DNA of 64,000 bases from assembly GCA_016946835.1 (NCBI GenBank), contig JACVTC010000027.1, positions 1-64,000 on the forward strand, written 5' to 3'. A program made the translations under genes and the position numbers. The notes beneath the pieces were generated by a model. The model had not been told where the DNA came from. It saw only the letters and a list, made by a program, of their open reading frames with translations, and made no database searches. This document shows positions 24,264-36,259 of the stretch, piece by piece. This DNA comes from Neocallimastix lanati (nom. inval.). Its lineage: Eukaryota > Neocallimastigomycota > Neocallimastigomycetes > Neocallimastigales > Neocallimastigaceae. How positions within the stretch are numbered: the first letter of the stretch is position 1; each line of letters begins with the position of its first letter.

Positions 24264-24489
24264 TTTTTTTTTTTGAAAGAATAAAAAAAATTTTTTTTTT
24301 TAATGAATTTTTTAAAAATTCAATATTTACTTGTTAATAAATTATGAATTTTTAATAGAAATAGATATATAAAAATATTAATATATATATATATTCTAAA
24401 TACTAAATAGTTTCTTTTATTCAATACGTTTTATTATTTTTCTCTAAATTTTCAATAAATTGTAAAACATAAAAAATTAGAATAAAATT

Positions 24490-24521
<32 letters not shown>

Positions 24522-25874
24522 TAGAAATGAAATAAAAAATCAAAAAAAAATATTAAAATAATTATTTAAAAAAAAAAAAAAGATAAATAATTAAAATCAA
24601 ATATTATAAAAAAAAATAATACTTAGTTAAAAGATATATTAGAAATAGATATCTTTATTTATACTATATTTCCAATTGATGTCTTTAACTATCATTAAAA
24701 AAAGTTGTTATATTAGCTATATTTTTATTATAATATTAAATCATTAATTATTTATTACTATTTTCAACGAATTTAATTTTTATCATATATTACATAAAAT
24801 ATATATAATAATTTATCATCATCAATATACGAATATACATTTTTACTTCATAATACTACTACCAATAATAATACTATAAATAATAATAACTAATAATAAT
24901 AATATTAATTAGAATAATATTATAATGTATATAATAAAATAATTTATTATATATTTTTTATTTAAAATTCGTTAACTAATGAGTAGTAATCTAATTTTTT
25001 TTTTTAAAAAGTTAAAAAAAAAAGATTAAATATTTACCTAATTATTACTATTAATATTACCTAAAACTAATAAAAAGACATCCAAATTTCATTTTTATTT
25101 TAAATATTAATTTAATAATAATTAAAGTTTTTAAATACGCAAATGGGATCAAAACATAAATCAATGTATATATTACATTAAAACATTTTATGTATAGGAT
25201 TATTTCAAATCGTTTCATGAATAATTTTTAAAAATTGTCATTAATAAACTTTATTTAATAATATAAAATAATTCCATATAAATTGAGGTGAGAATAAGAT
25301 AAAGAAAAGAAAATTACAAATTAAGAATAAGATGAGAATAATAAAAATTAATTAATATAGGAAGGAGTATTTAATATTTAATATTTATAATTATATTATA
25401 CTTAATAATTATTGGTTAATTTTTTTTTAATTGTAAAATTATTCTAATATTATACAAATCCTATTTTTTTCAAATATTTTTTAAATTAACTTTCACTCTT
25501 CCTTTAATTAATTCTATTCACCATAAATTATTTAGTATAGAATAATAAATAACATATATATTTTAAGTAGTGATTTGTACATATTAAAAGTCAAATCAAT
25601 TTATATATTTTTATTCAATTTAAAAATATATATGAATATATTATTTTTATTTAATTAGCAAATAGTAATTAATTAAAAATAAAAAAAAAAAGAGATATAA
25701 CTAATAAAAAAAAATATCAAAAGTTTTTTTTTTTTATATATTTTCTTTATTATATTTTTGAATATCATAACATAATAAATAAATAAAATTTATTTTTTAT
25801 GAAATATCTTGTTGTGGAATCATTAAAAACATAATATCAAATGATAAAAAAAAATTTTTTTTTTCTTTTTTTTT

Positions 25875-25908
<34 letters not shown>

Positions 25909-27026
25909 AAATTTTAAGATGGTATATGTGTATAAATATTATAAATAATATTCATATTTATATTATTTATATTTCTTTTATTTAAATATTACCAAATATA
26001 CATAATAATATTCGTTATATCTAATTTAAACAAAATAAAGTTTAAATGATTTTATATTTAATGAATACTTAATATTTTCTTGGTACTTTCGTGTTACATT
26101 AAAAAAATAAAAAAAATAAAAAAAAAATTTAAGGTGTTGACTTTTGTAACAATTAAAAAAATAATATTCTATTATCAAATATCTTATTTATTATGATTAA
26201 TAATTATTTAATTAAATTTATTTATATATGAATATATTATTGTATATAACTATATGTAATCAATATGTAACTTTATACTTCTAAATAAATTATTTTATTT
26301 TTTTTTTTAGTTTGTTTGTTTATCAATTGTTACAACTTTAATTACTAATTATTACGATTATATCATATTTTATTAAAGAAAATAAAACTTGTATTACACC
26401 AATATTTAATTTATTGGTTATTTTTTGTATCTAATATGAAAATATATATTTCTTTTGTATTTTTATAATATCAAATAAAAAAAAAGAAAACTTTTTCTTT
26501 GTTTTTATTGAAAAATAGTTAACTAATTGTATTACGTAATATAATTTTTTTATTAATAAATATATTAATAAATTAAAATTAAATATTATTAATGAATATC
26601 TTATTGAATAAACTTTTAATTTACATTGACATCTAATTTTAATATTAATGTTTTTTTTTTTTTCTTCTTTTAATAACTTTTTTTATTAAAATAATAATAA
26701 AATAATAAGTTCTAGCAATTATTTAAATAAGTTTATAATATTTTAATATTTTAAAACAATATATTAAAAAAAAAAATCTTATTTTATTAATATTTATTAA
26801 TATTTATTAAATTATTAAATTTAAATTAATATTATAATATTATTATTTATTATGGAAATAACCCTTATTATTATGAATAACTAAAATTTTAATTTATTTA
26901 TTATTGGTCAAATTTAAAGAAAAAAAAATATTTAAATATAAATATGGATTTTTCAGTCTTTTTTTTTTTTTTTTAAATTTAAATATTAATTTATAGAAAT
27001 ATTAACAATAAAATAATAAAATCAAG
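24264..27026. other. AT-rich intergenic region, nothing recognised
   Basis: Poly-A/T tracts (for example about 24498-24521 and 25866-25907) and AT-rich DNA. No open frame of protein-like composition. The last ~100 bases should contain the promoter of the acidic membrane protein gene. Confidence 0.65.
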
Positions 27027-27635
27027 ATGAAATTCCAAACTGCTTTAATTTTTGCTGCTGCCGCTTCCTTTGCTTTTGCTCAAGTTTCTGAAGCTGAAGA
27101 AGATGTTAAGGCTGAATTAACTAATGTTGAAGAATCTGAAGCTGATAACACTCCAGCCGAAAATGTTAACACTGAAAACACTCCAGCTGAAAACGAAACT
27201 ACTGAAAATACTCCAGCTGAAGATGCTCAAGTTGAAAATGATGAAGAAAAGGCTGACGAAGAAAAGGCTGACGAAGAAAAGGCTGATGAAGGTAAGACCA
27301 ATGAAATTTCTGAAGATGAAAACGCTGGTGAAGAAGCTACTGATGCTGCCGAAGAATCTGATGACTACGGTAAACTTGAAAACTCTACCGATGCTGCTGA
27401 AGATTCTGATGACTACAACAGTAATGATGTTGACTCTAACGATGCTCCATCTGCTGCCGCAGACGAAGATTCTGAAGAAGAAGATGGTGTTGATTCTACT
27501 ATCATTGCCGGTGCTGCTGGTGCCGCTGCCGCTGCTGCTGCTGGTATCTTCCTCTGGGTTAAGAGATCCAAGCAAGAAGAAGTTCAAGAAGTTGACAACT
27601 TCCGTTACCAATTCAACATGGCTAACATTGCTTAA
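27027..27635 (+). CDS. Acidic type-I membrane protein with repeat region, function unknown
   Basis: 202 aa. A signal peptide (MKFQTALIFAAAASFAFAQ, cleavage likely after AFA-Q) is followed by a very acidic, Asn/Thr-containing ectodomain. This has degenerate repeats: NTPAEN/NTPAED-type units at about residues 40-70 and DEEKA repeated three times at about 72-87, then EESDDY and EDSDDY. A single membrane helix (about 157-177, IIAGAAGAAAAAAAGIFLWV) is followed by a basic stop-transfer KRSK and a short tail with Arg/Asn/Gln. Codon use is rich in well-translated C/T-ending codons like the expansin genes, suggesting high expression. No enzymatic motif is visible. It could be a cell-surface or secretory-pathway protein; nothing in the sequence fixes a role. 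Confidence 0.85.
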   Translation: MKFQTALIFAAAASFAFAQVSEAEEDVKAELTNVEESEADNTPAENVNTENTPAENETTENTPAEDAQVENDEEKADEEKADEEKADEGKTNEISEDENAGEEATDAAEESDDYGKLENSTDAAEDSDDYNSNDVDSNDAPSAAADEDSEEEDGVDSTIIAGAAGAAAAAAAGIFLWVKRSKQEEVQEVDNFRYQFNMANIA

Positions 27636-28225
27636 GCAAATTAGGGAATTATTTATTTTAAAAAATAAAATATATAATTTAAAAATTAAAGTTGAGTGGA
27701 ATATATTCTAAAAAAGGCTTAAAAAATAAAGCTTTGTAAATAACGTTAAAATAATCAAACGTAATAGTTATATTCTATTTCAAAAAAAAAAGTAAATACT
27801 AAAAGTATAAAATTAAAAAAAAAATAGATTTTAAAATTGGTTAGTAGCTTATTTAAAAAATAATTAGTGAAAGCAATTTTAAATTAAAATAGAGTTATTT
27901 ATTAAATTATAATAAATAATCATAAAAAAAATTTAAATTATTCAAAAAAATTAATTATTAAAAAAAATGCTATTATTATTAAAAATAAATTTCAAATAAA
28001 AAACAAAACAAAAATTAAAAGGTAAATTAAAAAAAAAAAAAATAAAAAATAAGAAATAAAAAAAAAAAGAAGTAAATAATAAAAAAAAATAAAATAAAAT
28101 AATAAAATAAAATAATTTAAATTTAAAAAAAGTTCTTTTCGTAAATGTGAAATATAGTGTTAATAATGTTGTTGTAAAAAGTTTTATTGGTAAAAATCTT
28201 GTTTATTTTTGAAATTTTTTTGAAC
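27636..28225. other. 3' flank and A-rich spacer
   Basis: AT-rich DNA with several aataaa-like elements after the acidic protein gene, then A-rich low-complexity DNA. Nothing coding. Confidence 0.6.
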
Positions 28226-28345
28226 AAATTTGTGTAAATATATATTTTAGTACGGTAATGAGTATATTAGCTACATTCTTGGTGGAAAAATTTTAGACAT
28301 TACTGATTTAAATTATAAAATTCACGATGATATGGACTGTTTTTC
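28226..28345 (+). mobile_element. LINE family 3 scrap
   Basis: Encodes YGNEYISYILGGKILDITDLNYK.HDDMD, which aligns with the LLGGRNADVIDLNYKKERD segment of fragment E at about 18890. It is a small decayed remnant forming part of the sequence into which the long family-1 LINE inserted. Confidence 0.6.
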
Positions 28346-28470
28346 CAGGTTCATGAAGGGTTGACGGAAAAGGAATAGCATTTCAGCTCTCTGTGTCCCA
28401 ATGATGGAACCTAAGCTGTATGGTTTCTGAGGGGATTCAGCAATTAGTATAATAATAAAATCTTAATTAT

Positions 28471-28981
28471 TTTTCAATCTTATATTAAATGAACTACTTT
28501 TCAAAGGTTCATCTGAGTCACCTGTTCCAAAAATTGTGGGCTTGGCGGAATTCTTAACAAATGCAATACCTATCATAAGTAGTTCGTTTGAGCTATTATT
28601 TGATAGGTATTGCAAAATATCAAACTTAACCAAGAGCGTCGACGTCGTACTGATAAGGCATAATGAAAATACAGGATTATCATCTATTACTACGAAGGGT
28701 GATTCTCGCCCTAGTAGCTCAATAAATGATGAATCCGGGGAGAGTTTAGTGGACACCACACTATCTATTTTAAGGATGTTACTTCTAAATTTTATTTCTT
28801 TTTTATTTGATAGGAAGGGTAAAATTCCCGCATAGTACAACTTGCCGAAATACATAGTAATTTCGAGCTTTTTATTTTTTTATTTTTTAATTTTTTATTT
28901 TTAATTTCAAATGTACTTTTCACCTACATGTATTTTTTATAATAAAATTAATAAAGTTTTGGAAGTGTATTCTCTTCCCTG

Positions 28982-29020
<39 letters not shown>

Positions 29021-29031
29021 CAATCTTATAT
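28471..29031 (+). mobile_element. LINE family 1, short copy F nested in copy G
   Basis: The element is 28486-29016, between ttttcaatcttatat at 28471-28485 and 29017-29031. It starts inside the C-terminal coding part (ttaaatgaactacttttcaa) and has the open frame 28536-28835 ending KGKIPA, the 3' UTR, the terminal ctgtcta and poly(A) of about 31. Its coding part shares diagnostic changes with copy G (NAIPII, NLTKS, NENTGLSSITTKGDSRP), so F probably came from G or a sister of G. Confidence 0.93.
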
Positions 29032-29287
29032 GCAATTTCAATCTTTTTATATATAACATAACTGTAGCTTTTTAAATCAATTATTCAATCAAAAGAATTT
29101 TTTACACTATACTACTAACAATATTGTTTTTGTTTTTTTCTTATATTTTTTAAATTTTTTCTATATTTTTTCTATACTTTTTATATATATATATATACTT
29201 TTTGATCGTTATATATGTTATTTTATATCTCTATATTAATTTTTTACTTTAGGTTTTTTTAATTTTCATATCCTTTTACAATATTTT

Positions 29288-29344
<57 letters not shown>

Positions 29345-29570
29345 AATTAAATTTACTATTTTACATTATTTTATTGAATAAATAATTTTTCCACTAACAT
29401 TGTTTTTTAAATATATCTTAGGAAATACAATTCATGTGAAACTATTAACTCTTATATTCAGAAAACTTAAATGTTAAATATTTTATATATAATTCTTTGG
29501 TATTCAATCCTTATAATCAACTCATTTTAAATAGAAATTAAGTCAGTTCTTTTCTCAACTAACTCTAAAC

Positions 29571-32500
29571 ATGGATGCTTCTAGTTCTGTTAACACTACT
29601 CCCTTCCATCGTGGTTTCTACTGCTTCGGAAATCATATGAATAATTATAGCCTTATTTTCATTCATGACCTTAATTCTTGGTCCCCTAGAAAACTAATGG
29701 CACAAGTTATTAGTAAGATCCCTTACTACAATGAAATTATTCCATATGTTAAAAAACTTTTTTCTCCAAGGTATGGCTCATACTTCATTATTAGGGTTAA
29801 TAAATACAAAAATGATCTCATCTTTTTCTATGTTTTAAATTTCTTAAGAGATGAAATTCCTGAAACAGCTAAAATTACCTGGTCCTTGTGTAATAAACTG
29901 AATCAAAAGAACAAGTCGAGGAAATCTAAAAACATTGATGTTGAACTTAATCCTATGGCAAAAGATTTTTTCACTAGCCATCTAAATTCAAATTCTTCTT
30001 TCTTTAATCTCTGTGTTAGTTGGAATATTAACGGTTGGAATACTGAAAAGCGAGATAGTATTTTGTATCTCAACTCTACTTTTAAACCTATATGTATCTG
30101 TCTACAAGAAACTGGAAAAAGTAAATATCTACCAAAAGATGTTTCATCACCTTTAATTCCATATTACAACTCAGTTTTCCTTAAAGCTAATCCTAAAACC
30201 CCTGGTATGAGAGGACTCTTTATTGGTGTTCATTCTTCGTGCTCTTTCTTCCAAGAACCGTTTTTATACAAATATATCATTTCAGTTAATATTACTTTTT
30301 TTGGAATCAAAAATGTACTATTGGTAATATCTACTTCCCTCAAAGCAAATGGAAGGAAGCAAGACTAGTTGCTTTTGATGAACTCTCTCAATGGTTACGT
30401 TTTCACAATAGAAAAAATGTTCCGGCTGTCCTAGTTGGTGACTTTAACATGTCATTAAAGAAGATCAAAACATACATTTCAAATAATTTTCCTAATTGGT
30501 ATATTGCTCCTTTATATGGTAATCAATTTACATATGCTAAAGGTACTAGATCATCTTGCATTGATCATGTCATCTATAATGAGGCTTTGGCATCCCATAT
30601 TAATAAAACCTCGGTTTGTACTTCGTTTTATGGTATTTCTGATCATAAACCTATTTTACTTTCTTGCAACAAAGTTCTCTCCGATGGTTTTATAAGGCCT
30701 ACTAAAGTTTCTAAATGGTCAACTCATATTTGTAAAACAAAAAATTCAGATATTTTATCACATAATTATTTTTCAATCCTAGAAAATGACCTTGATTCTC
30801 ATTACAATTCGCTTACGGCTGATGAAATGGTAGAAAAATTTATCAATACAGCAAATAATATCGGGAAAGATATTAAGGCTTTTATTCCAACAAATTTAAA
30901 GGGCTCTGCTTTTCATTGTCCTTATTACATTAAAAAACTATCTCATGAAAAACATATTGCATTTCGGAATATTAAGCCTTACTTTAATTGTGAAAATGTT
31001 GATAATTACCTTGAACAATTTAATAAATATGAAAAACTTTGCAAATTAATCAAGAAAACTAAGAGTAAATTTCGTTCTGCTAGATTTAAGGCTAATATAG
31101 TAAAAATAGGTAATTATTTTTTGAATAAAGATTTCAAAAATGGTTGGAGATGTTTAAAGAAAATGGCTAAACCATCATATTCATCTACCTCCCTTACTTG
31201 CATTAAATCTAAGTTTGGTCAAGATATTATCTCTCCTTCAAAGCAATTAGATAGATGGGCTGAATATTATAAAGATCTTGCTTCGGATCCCTCAGGTCAC
31301 AGCCTTAATCGTAATTACTGGAATCATGCTTTAAGGAATATTAGTCTTAGATCCACTACCTGGAATATAAATGGTCCTATTACGATTGAAGATATTAAAA
31401 AAACTATTTCATCGATGAAAAATAACAAAGCACCCGGCCCCGATGGTATTCCGATTGAATTCTACAAAGCTCTTTTTTGTAACGAAGAATTACTAGAATC
31501 ACATCCTGCTGCTGGAAAGTGTCTAAAATTGATATTTAATAAAATATGGAATGGGTCATTTCCTAAAAAATGGAACTCAGCTTCTATTGTATCAATTCCT
31601 AAGAAGGGTGACCTATCAGATTGTAGTAATTATCGAGGTATATCTCTCATTAACGTTGGACTAAAAATCATTTCAAAAATTATAACAGATAGAATATCTA
31701 CTTACGCACTCTCACACAATTTCATTAGACCTGAACAATTTGGATTTCGCAACCGCGAAGAATGCATTAGTTTATTCATTTCCGTTAGAGAAATTTGTCA
31801 AAGAAGAAAATTCCAAGGAAAATTCACATATTTAGCTTTTTTAGATCTTAAAAAAGCTTATGATTCAGTTCCTATTTTTAACATTCTTACTAAATTATAT
31901 CATTATGGAGTACGCGGTAAATGTTTTGATTTTCTTTGTAATTTATATACTTCATCTAAAGCACGTGCTCGATTTGCTTCAATGTTATCAAATGAATTTC
32001 CTATTAAAAGAGGTGTTCGTCAAGGTTGTCCTTTATCTCCAATCTTATTCAATTTATTCATCAATGATATACTAAATGACTGTGAAAAGTATGGTGTTAA
32101 TGTTGGAAGAAAAAAGTGTTGTGGTGGACTCTTTGCTGATGATGTTGTTCTCATTGCTCCAAATGCAAAAAATTTAGAAAAATTATTAAAAAAGGTACAT
32201 AAATGGGCTAATTTAAATGAAATGACTTTTGGTATTGAAAAGTGTGCAACTATGGTTATAAAACCAATGAACTTCCAACCTCCTCCAAACTATAGTGATC
32301 CAACCTTCTATTTAGGAAAGAATGATATTCCTAAAGTTTCTAGTTATGTCTATCTTGGTATTCCTTTTTCAGATGATCTCCTACTAGAACACATTATATC
32401 TCACATGCATTTTAAAGTTAGAAAATCCCTTCTTTCATTTACACGTTTCTTTTCAAATAAACTTATTCCTATTGTATACAAGAAAAAAGTTCTTCAATCC

Positions 32501-33733
32501 TTTGTTATTAGTAAAGTAATTTATTATTCTCCTTTACTTGGTTCAAACAAATCTAGAACGGCTAGAATTCAAACATTAATTAATACTGGTCTATTTTGGT
32601 GTATCGGTTCCTTCTCTAAAAATGGTAAAACAAATACAGAAAACAATGACTATATTAGACATAATTCAACAATGAGTACTTATGCTTTATCTCGAGATCT
32701 AAGCATCCCTCCTATTGCTGGTATCTGCGCAGCCTTACAGATTAAATCATTTGCAAAATGGAGTAAATCAAACTGTATCATAAAGGATCTTATAAAATCT
32801 ATTCCCAAAATGCCTTATTATTCCTGGACTAAAGAATCTAGAACACTATATAAAAAAATCAAAAAATATAAATGTGTAAAATATGACGATATTATAGAAC
32901 GTTACTGGAAATCAGTTTCCAGATTTCAAGGTATTAAAGGTCAAAACTACGATAGTAACAAGTTCTCAAACAATAAAGCTATAATAATGCTTAGCTTAAA
33001 ATATCCCCAATTCAACTTAGGATTTTCGTGGATTATACGTTTACGCTGTGGTTATAAATACAATACTACTATTGCTATTAGAATGGGTAGAGCTTCAGAA
33101 GATTGTCCAAAGTCCTGCCCATGTTGTGGTGAAGGTAATCAATCTTTTGAACATTGGATTTTTAAATGCGATGCTCTTGCATCTTTTAGATGGAATTCTT
33201 TAAATTTCATCGATGATCTCTATGTTTTATTCCTTAGGAAGATTAGAGCGTTTAATCCTCTTTCTTCCTATGACTCTATTTCTGATTTTGAAGATTATAT
33301 CAATCATTATATATACTTGTTCCTTCTTGGTGGGACTTTAGTTTTAAATGAACTACGTTTCGATAGTGGGGAACAGAGACATTTAAATGAACTACTTTTC
33401 AAAGGTTCATCTGAGTCACCTGTTCCAAAAATTGTGGGCTTGGCGGAATTCTTAACAAATGCAATACCTATCATAAGTAGTTCGTTTGAGCTATTATTTG
33501 ATAGGTATTGCAAAATATCAAACTTAACCAAGAGCGTCGACGTCGTACTGATAAGGCATAATGAAAATACAGGATTATCATCTATTACTACGAAGGGTGA
33601 TTCTCGCCCTAGTAGCTCAATAAATGATGAATCCGGGGAGAGTTTAGTGGACACCACACTATCTATTTTAAGGATGTTACTTCTAAATTTTATTTCTTTT
33701 TTATTTGATAGGAAGGGTAAAATTCCCGCATAG
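29571..33733 (+). pseudogene. Family-1 LINE protein: endonuclease + reverse transcriptase, one frameshift
   Basis: The frame 29571-30368 (265 aa) carries an N-terminal region of about 140 residues (FIHDLNSWSPRKL, YFIIRVNKY) and the start of an APE-type endonuclease (CVSWNINGW, ICLQETG). Reading then changes frame near 30310-30320. The second frame (ATG at 30449, 1094 aa, open further upstream) carries the rest of the endonuclease (LVGDFNM, SCIDHVIYNE, SDHKPILL). Reverse transcriptase follows at about residues 320-600 (NNKAPGPDGIP, IPKKGDLSDC, LDLKKAYDSV, GVRQGCPLSP, LFADDVVL). A CPCCGE...HWIFKC finger is at about 885-910, then LLGG...VGLAEFLTNAIPI, and a hydrophobic tail (LSILRMLLLNFISFLF) before KGKIPA. 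It copies element RNA by target-primed reverse transcription. One frameshift aside, it looks complete and young. Confidence 0.88.
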
Positions 33734-33889
33734 TACAACTTGCCGAAATACATAGTATTTTCGAGCTTTTTTATTTTTTATTTTTTATTTTTTAATTTTT
33801 TATTTTTTAATTTCTAATGTACTTTTCACCTACATGTATTTTTTAAAATAAAATTTAATAAAGTTTTTGGAAGTGTATTCTCTTCCCTG

Positions 33890-33926
<37 letters not shown>

Positions 33927-33950
33927 CAGCTCTCTGTGATTCTGATGATA

Positions 33951-35341
33951 AGGTTAAATTCACATATGTAGCCTTTTTAGATCTTAAAAAAGCTTATGAT
34001 TCAGTTCCTATATTTAACATTCTTACTAAATTATATCATAATGGAGTCCGTGGCAAATGTTTTGATTTTCTATGCAATTTATATACTTCATCTAAAGCAC
34101 TTGCAAAAAATTTAGAAAAATTATTAAAAAAGGTACATAAATGGGCCAATTTAAATGAAATGACTTTTGGTATTGAAAAATGTGCAACTATGGTTATAAA
34201 ACCAATGAACTTCCAATCTCTTCCAAATTATAGTGACCCAACCTTCTATTTAGGAATGAATGCTATCTCTAAAGTTTCTAGTTATGTTTATCTAGGTATT
34301 TCTTTCTCAGATGATCTCTTATTAGAACACATTATATCTCACATGCATTTTAAAGTTAGAAAACCCCTTCTTTCATTTACACGTTTCTTTTCAAATAAAT
34401 TTATTCCTATTGTATACAAGAAAAAGAAAAAGGTTATTCAATTTTTTGTTATTAGTAAAGTAATTTATTTTTCTTCTTTACTTGGTTCAAACAAATCAAG
34501 AACGGCTAGAATTCAAACATTAATTAATACTGGTCTATTTTAGTGTATCGGTTCCTTCTCTAAAAATGGTAAAACAAGTTCAGAAAACAATGACTATATT
34601 AAACATAATTCTACTATGAGTACTAATGCTTTATATCGAGATCTTAGCATCCCTCCTATTGCTGGTATCTGCGCAGCCTTACAGATTAAATCTTTTGCAA
34701 AATGGAGTAAATCATACTTTATTATAAAGGATCTTATTAAATCTATTCCGAAAATACCTTATTATTCCTGGACTAAAGAATCAAGAACTTTGTACAAAAA
34801 AATCAAAAAATATAAACGTGTAAAATATGATGATATTTTAGAGCGTTACTGCAAATCCGTTTCCAAATTTCAAGGTATTAAAGGTCAAAACTACGATAGT
34901 AACAAGTTCACAAATAATAAAGCTATAATTATGCTTAGCTTAAAATATCCCCAATTCAACGTAGGATTTTCGTGTATTATACGTTTACGCTTTGGTTATA
35001 AATACAATACTACTATTGCTATTAGAATGGGTAGAGTTTCAGAAGATTGTCCCAAGACTTGCCCCTGTTGTGGCGAAGGTAATCAATCTTTTTAGCATTG
35101 GATTTTTAAATGCGATGCTCTTGCAACTTTTAGATGGAATTCTTTAAATTTCATCGATGATCTCTATGTTTTATTCCTTAGGAAGATTAGAGCGTTTAAT
35201 CTTCTTTCTTCCTATGACTCTATTTCTAATTTTGAAGATTAAATCAATCATTATATATACTTGTTCCTTCTTAGTGGGACTTTAGTTTTAAATGAGCTAC
35301 ATTTTGATAGTGGGGAACAGAAACAATTAAATGAACTACTT
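33951..35341 (+). mobile_element. LINE family 1, rearranged copy H without polymerase core
   Basis: Similarity begins inside the reverse transcriptase (LDLKKAYDSV-coding, about 33951) and immediately suffers an internal deletion at about 34100, removing the segment with the GVRQGCP and FADD motifs. It resumes at KNLEKLLKKVHKWANLNEMTFGIEKC and continues to about 35341, where it stops abruptly before the LINE 3' end without a poly(A). Frames 34160-34543 and 34616-35095 are its longest remnants, separated by point stops (for example TAG for Trp at 34542). It lies immediately after the right target duplication of copy G, so G inserted next to or into this older copy. Confidence 0.85.
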
Positions 35342-36259
35342 AATTCTCTTTATTCTAAATTCATCTTTTCAAATAAAATTCTTTTTTATTCAAAAAAAAA
35401 TTTTTTATAATAATATTACTATATATTAAAATTTTAAAAATTGATAAATTATATTATAGTATATTATACTTATACTATATTATACTATAATATTGTTTTT
35501 TTTTGTAGTATAATATAATAATAATATAAATTAATATATTATTTTATATTATTTTATATTTTATTTCCATATTCACATTAATATCGAATTTATATATAAC
35601 AATAAATAAAATATTTTATAAAAAATTGTATTCAAATAATTAACATCATAGCAATAAATTTATATATAACTTTTTTTTTTTAAGTTTTTAATCTTTTTAT
35701 TTTATATTTATAATAAAATATTTATTTATAATACTGTAATGGTAATGATGAACATAGTTACCATTATTATTATTATTTTTACTTTTTACCTATTTTAATT
35801 ATATATATAAAATATTTTTTAATTTTTTTTTTGTGATTTCAATTTATCACTTTTATTTATCTATTTATTTATTTATTTATTTATTTTTCCTTTTCTTTAT
35901 TTTAATTTTAAAATATTTAATAGTTAATAATTTATTAATACATATACATATATAATATAGCTATATATATATTAATTATTATATTAAATATTAAGATGAT
36001 GATATATTAAGATTTATTAAAAATGTATATTTTTTATAATTTTTATAATCGAATTTAAATTTAAATAATTATTCAATAAATTTTTCTTTAATAAATATAT
36101 ATATAAATATATATATATTTAGTAGCTATTATTTATAATCAATTTTATTTTAAATAAATTATATATATTAAATTATTTATATAATGGTTTAATGTATATA
36201 ATCAATAACTATTTCTAATTGATTTTTTAAAAATGACATTATGTCAATGACTTTTAGTT
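35342..36259. other. AT-rich spacer, nothing recognised
   Basis: TA-rich DNA with short tttattta runs (about 35855-35890). It is the 3' flank of the large minus-strand gene. No coding frame. Confidence 0.6.

Larger units (their letters stand above)
28382..33938 (+). mobile_element. LINE family 1, near full-length copy G with 14-bp target duplication
   Basis: ttcagctctctgtg occurs at 28382-28395 and again directly after the poly(A) at 33925-33938, so the element is taken to be 28396-33924. The 5' UTR (about 28396-29570) contains a nested, 5'-truncated copy of the same family (F). The protein-coding region runs 29571-33733 and the 3' UTR 33734-33891, ending gtattctcttccctgtcta, then poly(A) of about 31. 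There is no separate ORF1 upstream, so it appears to be a single-ORF LINE. Its protein order (N-terminal domain, APE-type endonuclease, reverse transcriptase, CCHC finger, C-terminal domain) places it among APE-class non-LTR elements; the clade is not determined. Confidence 0.88.

Noticed and set aside
27117-27711. Overlapping frames opposite and beside the acidic protein gene
   Set aside because: They are shadows of the repetitive GAA/GCT codons; only the forward frame has a signal peptide and a membrane helix.
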